A DNA stretch of 64,000 nt from Lewinellaceae bacterium. GTDB taxonomy: Bacteria > Bacteroidota > Bacteroidia > Chitinophagales > Saprospiraceae. Each line of letters starts with the position of its first letter. The stretch's first letter is position 1. Below are positions 8,672-16,118 of the stretch, piece by piece. The position numbers and the translations under genes were made by a program. The notes beneath the pieces are model-generated. The model had not been told where the DNA came from, made no database searches, and saw only the letters and a program-made list of their open reading frames with translations. Location of the stretch: assembly GCA_020636405.1 (NCBI GenBank), contig JACJXW010000009.1, forward strand, positions 248,001 through 312,000. Reading direction: 5' to 3'.

Positions 8672-8899
8672 ATGAACAAGAAAGAATTCCTCCAACTGCT
8701 GGGCGCCGCCTACGGCTTTCCCGATTACTTCTCCCTCAACCTGGATTCGGCCGAAGAGATTGTCGAGGACCTGAAAGAGGAGGGCGAAAAGGGCCAACTT
8801 TCCCTGCAGCCTTTCTTCGATGCACTACTGGCCGGAGAACCAATGGAGGAACGGAAAAAGATCTGGGCTTTCCTGGCGGAACATTTCGCGATGGAGTAG
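8672..8899 (+). CDS. Barstar-like ribonuclease inhibitor
   Basis: I choose the ATG at 8672, one base after the barnase stop codon, instead of the in-frame ATG at 8645 that overlaps the ribonuclease. The 75-residue product contains GAAYGFPDYFSLNLDS, the barstar helix-loop that plugs the barnase active site (compare FPxYFGxNLDAL in the family). Barstar proteins are cytoplasmic and protect the producer. The pair is translationally adjacent, as usual for this toxin-immunity system. The protein is a little shorter than classical barstar (about 90 residues). Confidence 0.8.
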   Translation: MNKKEFLQLLGAAYGFPDYFSLNLDSAEEIVEDLKEEGEKGQLSLQPFFDALLAGEPMEERKKIWAFLAEHFAME

Positions 8900-8930
8900 A
8901 TCGAAAACCGATGCGCATGGGTGAGGGTTA

Positions 8931-9560
8931 AAGTGGGACGGCCCTTTCGCGTAACAAAAGGGCCAGTTCCAGGGCGGCTTTTTTGGGCACTGCCCGGAGC
9001 CCCTGCCCGGCAGCTACCACCGGGCAATGGACAGCTCCAAAGCGGCCACAAACGCCCTTTTTCCCCAAAGGAAAGCGTTGGGCAGAAGACAAGGACAACA
9101 GGGCCATTTCCTGCTGTTGAGGGCAAGGAACGTGCCTTGGCGGTTTCCTGCCAGGAGCCGAGACAACCTGCAAAACCATGGCAACCGGCACTTCAGGCGA
9201 AGGGCCATGGCCCCGCTTAAATCCGGAAACCGGCACAGCACCTGAAAAAGGGCAATCCCGGACATCAAGGGCAGGCGCCAATACCTCTCGCTACCCGGTA
9301 ATACCAGGCGGAAAAGCGCCGCCTATGGAGCTTCCAGCGTTTTTTGGTACTTTTTTGCGCGACAAAAAAGTGCAAACGGCTTTCTTGGAGCGAAGCAGAA
9401 CAGGAATGTGCAGTGTACCAAGGGGAAGTTCCCGGCCCTAAGGGGCTGCCCTCCTGGCATCAGCGAAACGAGTGCCCCGGAACTCGTCCTCGCCTTAGGC
9501 GAAAGGGCCGTCGGAAGCGACCGCAGGGAGTCCCGTACCGACAGCGGAGGTCGGGATCGG
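8931..9560. repeat. 630-bp tandem repeat, copy 1
   Basis: This unit is followed without a gap by a second copy exactly 630 bp on, with about a dozen differences. It is GC-rich. It contains hairpins such as GGCCCTTT/AAAGGGCC (8940-8964) and a second one at 9347-9373. Open frames exist on both strands, but the same frames occur in every phase because the unit is a multiple of three, and none resembles a protein I know. I treat it as non-coding. Confidence 0.9.
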
Positions 9561-10190
9561 AAGTCAAACGGCCCTTTCGCGTAACAAAAGGGCCAGTTCC
9601 AGGGCGGCTTTTTTGGGCACTGCCCGGAGCCCCTGCCCGGCAGCTACCACCGGGCAATGGACAGCTCCAAAGCGGCCACAAACGCCCTTTTTCCCCAAAG
9701 GAAAGCGTTTGGCAGAAGACAAGGACAACAGGGCCATTTCCTGCTGTTGAGGGCAAGGAACGTGCCTTGGCGGTTTCCTGCCAGGAGCCGAGACAACCTG
9801 CAAAACCATGGCAACCGGCACTTCAGGCGAAGGGCTATGGCCCCGCTTAAATCCGGAAACCGGCACAGCACCTGAAAAAGGGCAATCCCGGACATTAAGG
9901 GCAGGCGCCAATACCTCTCGCTACCCGGTAATACCAGGCGTAAAAGCGCCGCCTGTGGAGCTTCCAGCGTTTTTTGGCCCTTTTTTGCGCGACAAAAAAG
10001 GGCAAACGGCTTTCTTGGAGCGAAGCAGAACAGGAATGTGCAGTGTACCAAGGGGAAGTTCCCGGCCCTAAGGGGCTGCCCTCCTGGCATCAGCGAAACG
10101 AGTGCCCCGGAACTCGCCCTCGCCTTACGTGAAAGGGCCGTCGGAAGCGACCGCAGGGAGTCCCGTACCGACAGCGGAGGTCGGGATCGG
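9561..10190. repeat. 630-bp tandem repeat, copy 2
   Basis: This is the second unit, nearly identical to copy 1. Its hairpin at 9977-10003 (GCCCTTTTTTG with CAAAAAAGGGC) differs from copy 1 on both arms in a way that keeps pairing. From 10191 to the gene at 10384 I see only unique sequence with no clear feature. Confidence 0.9.
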
Positions 10191-10383
10191 AAATCGGAAA
10201 TCGGAATGGCTTTGGGCGTTCCGCAACTCTTTGGTTATCAATAGTTTGTAGCCTTAGAAGGGTGGTAGCCAGAGGATACAGAAAGTTGATCTATCTCCCC
10301 CAAGTTTCACAACCGATGAATGCTTCGCTTTGCATTGTCCTATCCTGGCCGCAAGCGTCAGGACTCCCGCCTTCCCACTTCCC

Positions 10384-10944
10384 TCACCCCTTCTTCTTCG
10401 CGATCGCGTCCCGTATCCTGGCGGCGCTCTCAAAGTCCTCCTTGTTCAGCAACTGTTGGAGGAGGCGTTCCAGCTCTTCGAGGGTGTAGTCCGACAGTTG
10501 GCCTCGTTTGTTGGAGAAGGCTTTGCTGGGGTTATCCAGCATGATGCTGGCCGACTGCATGACGGCCTCGGTGGTGTAGATGGGGCAGGCGAAACGGACG
10601 GCAAGAGCAATAGCGTCGGAGGTACGGGCATCGACGGACAAGGGGCTGCCGTCGGCCTTTGTGCCGATGACCCGGGCGTGGAAGACGCCGTCTATTACAT
10701 CAGAAATGAGTACTTCGGTGAGTTCCACGCCCGAGGCGTCCAGGGTGTTTTTAAATAGGTCGTGCGTCATCGGGCGGGGGGGCTGAAGCCGCTCCAGGTA
10801 GATGGCAATGGCCTGGGCTTCGAAGGGGCCGATGATGACGGGCAGGCGCCGGAAGCTGTCCTGCTCCTCCAGGATGAGGGCAAAGTTTCCGGGATTGGAC
10901 TCGCTGTTCGCCAGGGCGATGATATTCAGTTCTATTTTTTTCAT
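10384..10944 (-). CDS. Bifunctional nuclease domain (DUF151) protein with UVR motif
   Basis: The first ~130 residues are a BFN/DUF151 domain (MKKIELNIIALANSESNPG at the start, PVIIGPFEAQAIAIYLE at about 35-51, and SVDARTSDAIALAVRF at about 102-117). The last 40 residues (LEELERLLQQLLNKEDFESAA) form a UvrB/UvrC-like helical hairpin. Relatives occur in almost all Bacteroidota and have been linked to stress responses and nuclease activity, with no settled role. It is the last gene of the leftward hydrogenase-side gene run and 28 bp from the transporter, but its link to hydrogenase is not evident. Confidence 0.85.
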   Translation of the reverse strand: MKKIELNIIALANSESNPGNFALILEEQDSFRRLPVIIGPFEAQAIAIYLERLQPPRPMTHDLFKNTLDASGVELTEVLISDVIDGVFHARVIGTKADGSPLSVDARTSDAIALAVRFACPIYTTEAVMQSASIMLDNPSKAFSNKRGQLSDYTLEELERLLQQLLNKEDFESAARIRDAIAKKKG

Positions 10945-10972
10945 ATAGTGCGATGCACAAAACCTGGTGATG

Positions 10973-11593
10973 CTACGACAAATTTTCCACGATCACAAAG
11001 GCCCCGTACCCTATACAGAGTAAGGAAGACAGTAAGGCCAGCGCCAGCTGCAGGCTTTCGTTGCCGGTGATCCTCCGGGAAAACGGCAGGCTGAACAATC
11101 CCGCCGCCACCAGCATGCCCGCTACGGAACCGACCCCAAAGATAAGCAAATACATCATGCTATTGAAACTGCCCTGGATCTCCGTCATCACCAGCAGGAT
11201 CATGGCCCCGCTGCCGGCCAGGCCGTGGACAAACCCAACGCCATAGGCCAGGTGGTGGTTGCTCCGCTCGTCGATCCACTGGGACGGGCGCCGGCGCCGG
11301 TTGTAATACTGGTAAAGGCGGAATAGGCCCAACCCGACGAGCATCAGGCCCACCAGCGCTTCGAAGTAGCTGAAGTACCCGTCGAAGAAGGCCACTCTGC
11401 CCACAATGATGAGCAGGCCGATCAGAAAGATGGTCGAGGTATGGCCGAAACCCCAGTAGATGCCATCCTTGATGGCCAGGGCCATCTTGTCTCGTTTGGT
11501 GACGATGTTGCTCACCGCTACCAGATGGTCGGCTTCGAAAGCATGGCTGAAACCGACGACGGCGGCAAACAGCAGGGGAAAGGAGGTATCCAT
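10973..11593 (-). CDS. NiCoT/UreH-like nickel transporter
   Basis: The 206-residue protein is an integral membrane protein with about six hydrophobic segments. Its first segment contains HAFEADHL (about 17-24), the metal-binding signature of NiCoT permeases (HxxxxDH), and the second contains GFGHTSTIFLIG. Nickel uptake is needed for the [NiFe] active site, and the gene lies in the hydrogenase maturation cluster directly after the NHL-repeat gene (10-bp gap), which supports nickel as the cargo. Glu replaces the more common Asp within the motif. Cobalt transport cannot be excluded. Confidence 0.8.
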   Translation of the reverse strand: MDTSFPLLFAAVVGFSHAFEADHLVAVSNIVTKRDKMALAIKDGIYWGFGHTSTIFLIGLLIIVGRVAFFDGYFSYFEALVGLMLVGLGLFRLYQYYNRRRRPSQWIDERSNHHLAYGVGFVHGLAGSGAMILLVMTEIQGSFNSMMYLLIFGVGSVAGMLVAAGLFSLPFSRRITGNESLQLALALLSSLLCIGYGAFVIVENLS

Positions 11594-11603
11594 AGCTGGC
11601 GAT

Positions 11604-12725
11604 TTAAAAATTCAGGAAATTGAAAACGATGCGGTGGTTGCCGGTATCGGCGGCCACCAGGGTGTTGCCTTCTATACAGGCCTGGAAAGGCCAGTAAAGG
11701 CTGCCCTCGGTGCTCCAGATGGTGTTCTTGTTCTCACTGCCGGTGGTGAAGTCGTCCTGTCCCAGCAGGTTGTCGGCGGGGGTGTTGTGGGCAGTGGGCA
11801 CCTGCTCGAACCACAGTATCCGGCTGTTGCCAGTATCGGCCACCCACAGGCCGTCCTGGTAAAAGCAGGTATCGTAACACCAGTTCAGGGTATGGGCTTT
11901 GGGGAACAGGTTGAACTGGTTCTGGCCGTTGCCCTCAAAGGAAGGTTGGCCGATGATCACGTCGGCCTTCCGGTGAAAGGCCGTTGTCCAGTCGTTCCAC
12001 AGCAGCACGCGGTAGTACTGGGTGTCGGTGATGGCCATCTGCCCGCGCGGGCCGATCTTGACGGAGTAGGGCCAGATGGGGTCTTCATGGCTGTAGTCCC
12101 GCTCCTCGAAGTGGGGCTTGCCGACCACCTGGTTTGCCGGGGCGAAGTTGGCGGTGGGAATGTGTTCGTAGTAGAGGGCCCGGCGGTTGCCGGTATCGGC
12201 GACCCACAGTTGCCGGCCGTCGGAAAAGACGCCGTAGGGCCAGTTCATGGACCGGGCGGAGGGGAGGCTGCCGACCCCTTTCACATTGGGCTCATTGCTG
12301 GTGAAATCGGGCTGCCCGATGACCACGTCGGCGGGCTGTCCGTCGCGGGTGGGCATGTTGTGCCAGATCAGCACGCGGTGGTTCCAGGCATCGGCAATGA
12401 TCAGTTTTTTACCATCCGACCAGATGCCCGAAGGGTAGAAAAGGCTGGAGGCGTTTACCTTGCCCCCGGAATTCCTGCCCGTGTCGGCCTTTGCCGGCTG
12501 CCCCAGCACCACATCGGCCGGTTGGAAGTTGGACTCCGGCAGCTCGCGCCAGAGGAATACCCGGTTTTGGGCCGTGTCGGCGACCAGTAGCTGCCCGGCG
12601 GCCAGGAAGACACCCCGGGGCGCCAGGAACGGGCTGTCAGCCGCCCCTTCGAATATCCGCGTTTTGCTCACCAGGGGCGCGAGCGGCTCAGTTGCCAAAT
12701 TCGAGCCGTTGCCTTTCAAGGTCAT
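11604..12725 (-). CDS. NHL-repeat beta-propeller protein of the hydrogenase cluster
   Basis: The protein consists of about six NHL repeats of the form PxGVxxDGxxLxVADTxNxRVLxW followed by PAxVVGQPxF; examples are around residues 36-60, 95-120 and 160-185. Together they would make a six-bladed propeller, usually a protein-protein or ligand scaffold. No signal peptide is seen, so it is probably cytoplasmic. The given start overlaps the upstream globin gene by 38 bp, so a start slightly downstream is possible. NHL proteins accompany some group 1h hydrogenases. The role is unknown; electron-transfer scaffolding is only a guess. Confidence 0.75.
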   Translation of the reverse strand: MTLKGNGSNLATEPLAPLVSKTRIFEGAADSPFLAPRGVFLAAGQLLVADTAQNRVFLWRELPESNFQPADVVLGQPAKADTGRNSGGKVNASSLFYPSGIWSDGKKLIIADAWNHRVLIWHNMPTRDGQPADVVIGQPDFTSNEPNVKGVGSLPSARSMNWPYGVFSDGRQLWVADTGNRRALYYEHIPTANFAPANQVVGKPHFEERDYSHEDPIWPYSVKIGPRGQMAITDTQYYRVLLWNDWTTAFHRKADVIIGQPSFEGNGQNQFNLFPKAHTLNWCYDTCFYQDGLWVADTGNSRILWFEQVPTAHNTPADNLLGQDDFTTGSENKNTIWSTEGSLYWPFQACIEGNTLVAADTGNHRIVFNFLNF

Positions 12726-13089
12726 CTATTTTGATTTTTATGATGGTTGCGATCGATAGTGCTCTTTCCTTCGCCTGCTGTGCTTTTTCCCCTTCGAAAA
12801 ATTCGTCCACCGTTTCGTTGAAAAGGGACAGCCAGCGGCGGAAGTGCTGCTCTTCCAGTCGGTGCTGCCTGTTTAGCTCCAGGTGTTTCTCTAAAGTATT
12901 GCCCCGGTATTTGCCGGCCTGGAACAAGACGCTCTCCCAGAAGTCGTACAGAATGGGCAGGTGCTCCGCCAGGTTGATCCGGGCGGTTATCAGGAAGATG
13001 TCTTTCATGAGTTCGTCTTCCAGAAGCTTGTCGTAGAAGGCATTGACCAGGGTGGCGATGTCTTCCCGGCTTTGTATGTCTTTTTTCAT
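12688..13089 (-). CDS. Group III truncated haemoglobin
   Basis: The 133-residue protein has the TrHb3 pattern: EDIATLVNAFYDKLLEDELM near the start (helices A-B with the B10 region) and HLPILYDFWESVLF (about 43-56), where the family has its HLxxxxxFW stretch. A histidine-rich helix (LEKHLELNRQH) precedes EEQHFRRWLSLFNETVDE. Such globins bind oxygen or nitric oxide. Its position inside the hyp gene run suggests oxygen handling next to an oxygen-exposed hydrogenase, but that is inference. It sits 63 bp after hypD and overlaps the NHL gene. Confidence 0.85.
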   Translation of the reverse strand: MKKDIQSREDIATLVNAFYDKLLEDELMKDIFLITARINLAEHLPILYDFWESVLFQAGKYRGNTLEKHLELNRQHRLEEQHFRRWLSLFNETVDEFFEGEKAQQAKERALSIATIIKIKIDDLERQRLEFGN

Positions 13090-13152
13090 GGGCTGAGGTT
13101 TCGTGCTGGCTGCCGCTTCCGCCTCCTGTGAATTCTGGAGGAAGGGGGGCGG

Positions 13153-14253
13153 TCAGGAGGATTGCGCTACGAGGCCTGAAAAGTGGTAGTAGGCCGCACA
13201 GGCCCCTTCCGAGCTGACCATGGGCGCCCCCAGCGGATTTTCCGGCTTGCAGGCCGTCCCGAAGTTGGGGCAGTCGAAGGGCTTTTTGATGCCCTTCATG
13301 ATCTCGCCGGCAATGCAGGCCTCATTTTCGGGCGCTTCCGGGATGTCGATATTGAATTTCCTTTTGGCATCGAAATCGCCGTACTTCGCTTTAACCTCAT
13401 AACCGCTCATGGGGATGACCTCCATGCCGCGCCACAGGCGGTCGGTGACTTCGAAGACCTCGTAGATGGTGTCCTGCGCCATAGGGTTGCCTTCTTCGCG
13501 AACCATGCGGGCGTATTGGTTTTCGACTTTGGCCTCCCCTCGTTCCAGCTGGCGGACGGCCATGAGGATGCCCTGGAGCAGGTCGACCGGTTCGAAGCCG
13601 GTGACCACGATCGGCACCTTGAACCGTTCGACGAGCGGATAGTACTCGAGGGTGCCCATGATGGTACAGACGTGGCCGGCCGCCAGGAAGGCCTGGATGT
13701 GGCTTTCCTCGTCTTCCATGACCGCTTCGATGGCCGGCGGTACCAGTACGTGGGAGGCGAGGATGGAATAGTTCTGAAGGCCCAGCCGGTGAGCATGAAC
13801 AACCGAGAGCGCATTAGCGGGGGCGGTCGTCTCGAAACCGACGGCAAAGAAAACGACCTGCCTGTCCGGATTCTGCCGGGCGATCTTCACGGCTTCCAGC
13901 GGCGAGTACAGGATGCGGATATCTGCTCCGTTGGCCTTGGCCGTCAGCAGGCTCTTCTCCGATCCCGGCACCCGGAGCATGTCTCCAAAGGAACAGAGGA
14001 TGACGCCCTTCTCTTCCGCCAGGAAGATGGCCTTGTCGATGAGGTTCAACGGGGTGACGCAGACCGGGCAGCCCGGGCCGTGCACCATATTGACCTCGGG
14101 AGGCAGGCTGTCCAGGATGCCGTTCTTGACCAGGCTGTGGGTCTGCCCGCCGCAGACTTCCATGATCGTCCAGGGCCGGGTGACTGCCTTTTTGATCTCT
14201 TCCAGATAGCGGTGCGCCACTTCCGGGTCGCGGTATTCTTTAAGGAATTTCAT
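13153..14253 (-). CDS. hypD: Hydrogenase maturation factor HypD
   Basis: HypD works with HypC to assemble the Fe(CN)2CO group of [NiFe] hydrogenase. The 366-residue protein has every HypD signature: VCGGQTHS near 33, GPGCPVC near 59 with the conserved cysteines, GFETTAP near 142, and a C-terminal 4Fe-4S region with Cys in ENEACIAG, FDCPNFG and EGACAAYY. The length is normal for the family. It lies downstream of hypC with a 241-bp gap that shows no gene. Confidence 0.97.
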   Translation of the reverse strand: MKFLKEYRDPEVAHRYLEEIKKAVTRPWTIMEVCGGQTHSLVKNGILDSLPPEVNMVHGPGCPVCVTPLNLIDKAIFLAEEKGVILCSFGDMLRVPGSEKSLLTAKANGADIRILYSPLEAVKIARQNPDRQVVFFAVGFETTAPANALSVVHAHRLGLQNYSILASHVLVPPAIEAVMEDEESHIQAFLAAGHVCTIMGTLEYYPLVERFKVPIVVTGFEPVDLLQGILMAVRQLERGEAKVENQYARMVREEGNPMAQDTIYEVFEVTDRLWRGMEVIPMSGYEVKAKYGDFDAKRKFNIDIPEAPENEACIAGEIMKGIKKPFDCPNFGTACKPENPLGAPMVSSEGACAAYYHFSGLVAQSS

Positions 14254-14494
14254 GTTTCTTTTTTTTTGAGGGCAATGTGAGGGCTGTGGTTTTCAGGTAT
14301 TGCGGTTTTATGGTCTTTCGGTATTCGCAACCGCGGCAGGCTGCTTCAGCTCACCTGCTTCCAACAGTGTCCAACGTTAGAACGGCAGCTTCGTCTAAAA
14401 AGACGTTGATTTTCAGGGATTTGCGAATGGCGAACAGCGAATTCCGAACACGCCCCGTTGCGGCCCCGGTAGCGTGCTCATCCCTCTGTCCCCC

Positions 14495-14779
14495 TCACTC
14501 ATACTCCTCCCTATCCGGCAGGAAGTCCGAAATATTCAGTTCTTCCTCCACTTCGCCCATTTCTTCCAGGTACTTAAACGTCTTTTTGGCCTCTTCCTCG
14601 TCCACCACGCTGATGGCTACGCCGACGTGGACCAGCACGTAATCGTTCACCTGGGCGTGGGGCACCATTTCCAGGCTGGCCTGCTTGATGATGCCGCCAA
14701 ACGACACCTTGGCCATGCGCACCAGCCCGCCGAATTGTTCTTCAATGGATTGGATCTTACCGGGGATCGCTAAACACAT
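14495..14779 (-). CDS. hypC: Hydrogenase maturation chaperone HypC
   Basis: The 94-residue protein begins MCLAIPGKI, with the invariant second-position cysteine that binds the iron precursor, followed by the small OB-like barrel (DYVLVHVGVAISVVDEEEA). HypC carries the Fe(CN)2CO unit between HypD and the hydrogenase large subunit. The gene start overlaps the end of hypB by 23 bp. Confidence 0.95.
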   Translation of the reverse strand: MCLAIPGKIQSIEEQFGGLVRMAKVSFGGIIKQASLEMVPHAQVNDYVLVHVGVAISVVDEEEAKKTFKYLEEMGEVEEELNISDFLPDREEYE

Positions 14780-15506
14780 GGCTTTCGTTTTTTTTGTGTG
14801 TTGTGGAGGATTGTTTTTCTTTTACCTTTTCCAGCAGCCAGTTACACCACTCGTCAATCCCGATATCCTGGGTACTGGAGACCTGCAGGACGCCGATGTT
14901 GGGGTTGATGTCCCGGGCATCGGCAACGACGGCATCCACCGAAAAGGGCAGATAGGGCAGCAGGTCTGTTTTGGAGACGAGCATCAGTTCGCTGGTCAGG
15001 AACATGCGGGGATATTTCTTGGGCTTGTCATCGCCTTCGGTAGTCGCGATGAGGGTCACGCGGTAGTCTTCGCCCAGGTCGAAGGAAGCGGGGCAGACCA
15101 GGTTGCCGACGTTTTCGACAATGAGCAGCTCTACGCCATTAAGATCGAGGTTGTCCATGGCCTGCCATACCATCTGTGCTTCCAGGTGGCAGATGCCGCC
15201 GGTCACGATCTGCAGCGCGTCAACACCGACGGCACGCAGGCGGTCGGCATCGCGCTCGGTCTCCAGGTCTCCGACCAGTATTTTCATGTTGACCTTATGG
15301 CCGATCCTCTTTGCGGTTTCCTGAAGGAGGGTGGTTTTTCCGCTGCCGGCGGAAGAGGTGATATTGAGCAGCAGGATGCCCTGCTCGGCCATTTTCCGGC
15401 GGATGCTTTCCGCGACAAAATCATTGGCCTTCAACAGGTGCATAGTGGTATTGTCACAGGTGACGGTGCCCCTCGCCGCCTTGGTTGACTTTTGCGCTTT
15501 TTCCAT
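14757..15506 (-). CDS. hypB: Hydrogenase nickel-incorporation GTPase HypB
   Basis: HypB is a SIMIBI GTPase that loads nickel with HypA. The G domain is clear: SSAGSGKTTLLQET (P-loop, about 51-64), GDLETERDADR (about 79-89), GGICHLEAQMV with the metal-site Cys-His, and VSKTDLLPYLPF (guanine specificity). The N-terminal CxxCGC nickel motif and the histidine-rich tract of some homologues are both absent. Two palindromic operator sites lie just upstream (15548-15586). It starts a leftward operon that continues through hypC and hypD. Confidence 0.95.
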   Translation of the reverse strand: MEKAQKSTKAARGTVTCDNTTMHLLKANDFVAESIRRKMAEQGILLLNITSSAGSGKTTLLQETAKRIGHKVNMKILVGDLETERDADRLRAVGVDALQIVTGGICHLEAQMVWQAMDNLDLNGVELLIVENVGNLVCPASFDLGEDYRVTLIATTEGDDKPKKYPRMFLTSELMLVSKTDLLPYLPFSVDAVVADARDINPNIGVLQVSSTQDIGIDEWCNWLLEKVKEKQSSTTHKKNESHVFSDPR

Positions 15507-15524
15507 GTATAAACGGGTTTAGCG

Positions 15525-15586
15525 GAAAGGTAACGAGTTGGGTTGAGTTAGAAAAGGAATTCTAAGGTTTAGAAAATATTTTCTAA
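15525..15586 (-). promoter_or_regulatory. hypB promoter with two phased palindromic operators
   Basis: Two 18-bp sites, TTAGAAAAGGAATTCTAA (15548-15565) and TTAGAAAATATTTTCTAA (15569-15586, a perfect palindrome), start 21 bp apart. A -7-like box, TACCTTTC on the minus strand (15525-15532), lies 15 bp closer to hypB. The hhyS promoter has the same sites with the same 15-bp distance. Confidence 0.7.
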
Positions 15587-15641
15587 GACATGGAGCGACA
15601 GGATGGCCGCAGAAGCCCCGGCACTGAACCATCGATGGCTT

Positions 15642-15986
15642 CTACCCGAAATGGACCCTGTGGATGAGCAGTTCCGTTCCCTTTACTACGTTATTATTGG
15701 GCTGGCCGCAGGCAGCGCAGGCAAATTTATAATCCTCGATGGTGGAACGGGCGTCGCAGGCGGAACAGTAGATCTCGATGGGGACCACCTCGATGTTCAA
15801 CCTTACTTGCTGGTATTTATCCTCGGCCGTAGTCACCGCCTCGAAGGCGTTCTGCATGAGGATGGGCTCCACATTGGAGAGCTTGCCCACCCTGAGGTCA
15901 ATAGCGGACAGGTTGCCCAGTTCCGCCTTGGAAAACTCGGACTCCAGGGTGTTGAAGATGTTTCTGACCAGGGAGATCTCGTGCAT
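15642..15986 (-). CDS. hypA: Hydrogenase nickel chaperone HypA
   Basis: I start the gene at the ATG at 15986-15984, because HypA must begin MHE, whose His2 binds nickel; the frame extends upstream through short direct repeats that code for nothing recognisable. The 114-residue protein has the zinc site as two CxxC pairs at residues 74/77 and 90/93. HypA delivers nickel to the large subunit with HypB. It follows the TPR gene by 133 bp and precedes the hypB promoter. Confidence 0.95.
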   Translation of the reverse strand: MHEISLVRNIFNTLESEFSKAELGNLSAIDLRVGKLSNVEPILMQNAFEAVTTAEDKYQQVRLNIEVVPIEIYCSACDARSTIEDYKFACAACGQPNNNVVKGTELLIHRVHFG

Positions 15987-16027
15987 GGAAAAGGAAGTGG
16001 TTTTTGATTTTTGATTTTTGATTTGCG

Positions 16028-16115
16028 GTGTGTGATGTACGCCCGTTACACATCGCACATCAAAAATCGCACATCGCACATCAAAAATCAAACATCGCAC
16101 ATCAAAAATCAAACA
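16028..16115. repeat. Short direct repeats upstream of hypA
   Basis: Units ATCAAAAATC and ATCGCAC recur several times in an AT-rich stretch between the TPR gene and hypA. They inflate the apparent hypA frame by 42 codons. No function is evident. Confidence 0.6.
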
Positions 16116-16118
16116 GCC

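Noticed and set aside
8945..10090. Several 70-168 codon frames in the 630-bp repeats
   Set aside because: The unit is a multiple of three and GC-rich, so frames repeat in both copies and both strands; none has a recognisable domain.
13183..14280. 365-codon plus-strand frame over hypD
   Set aside because: It is an antisense shadow of a clear hypD gene.
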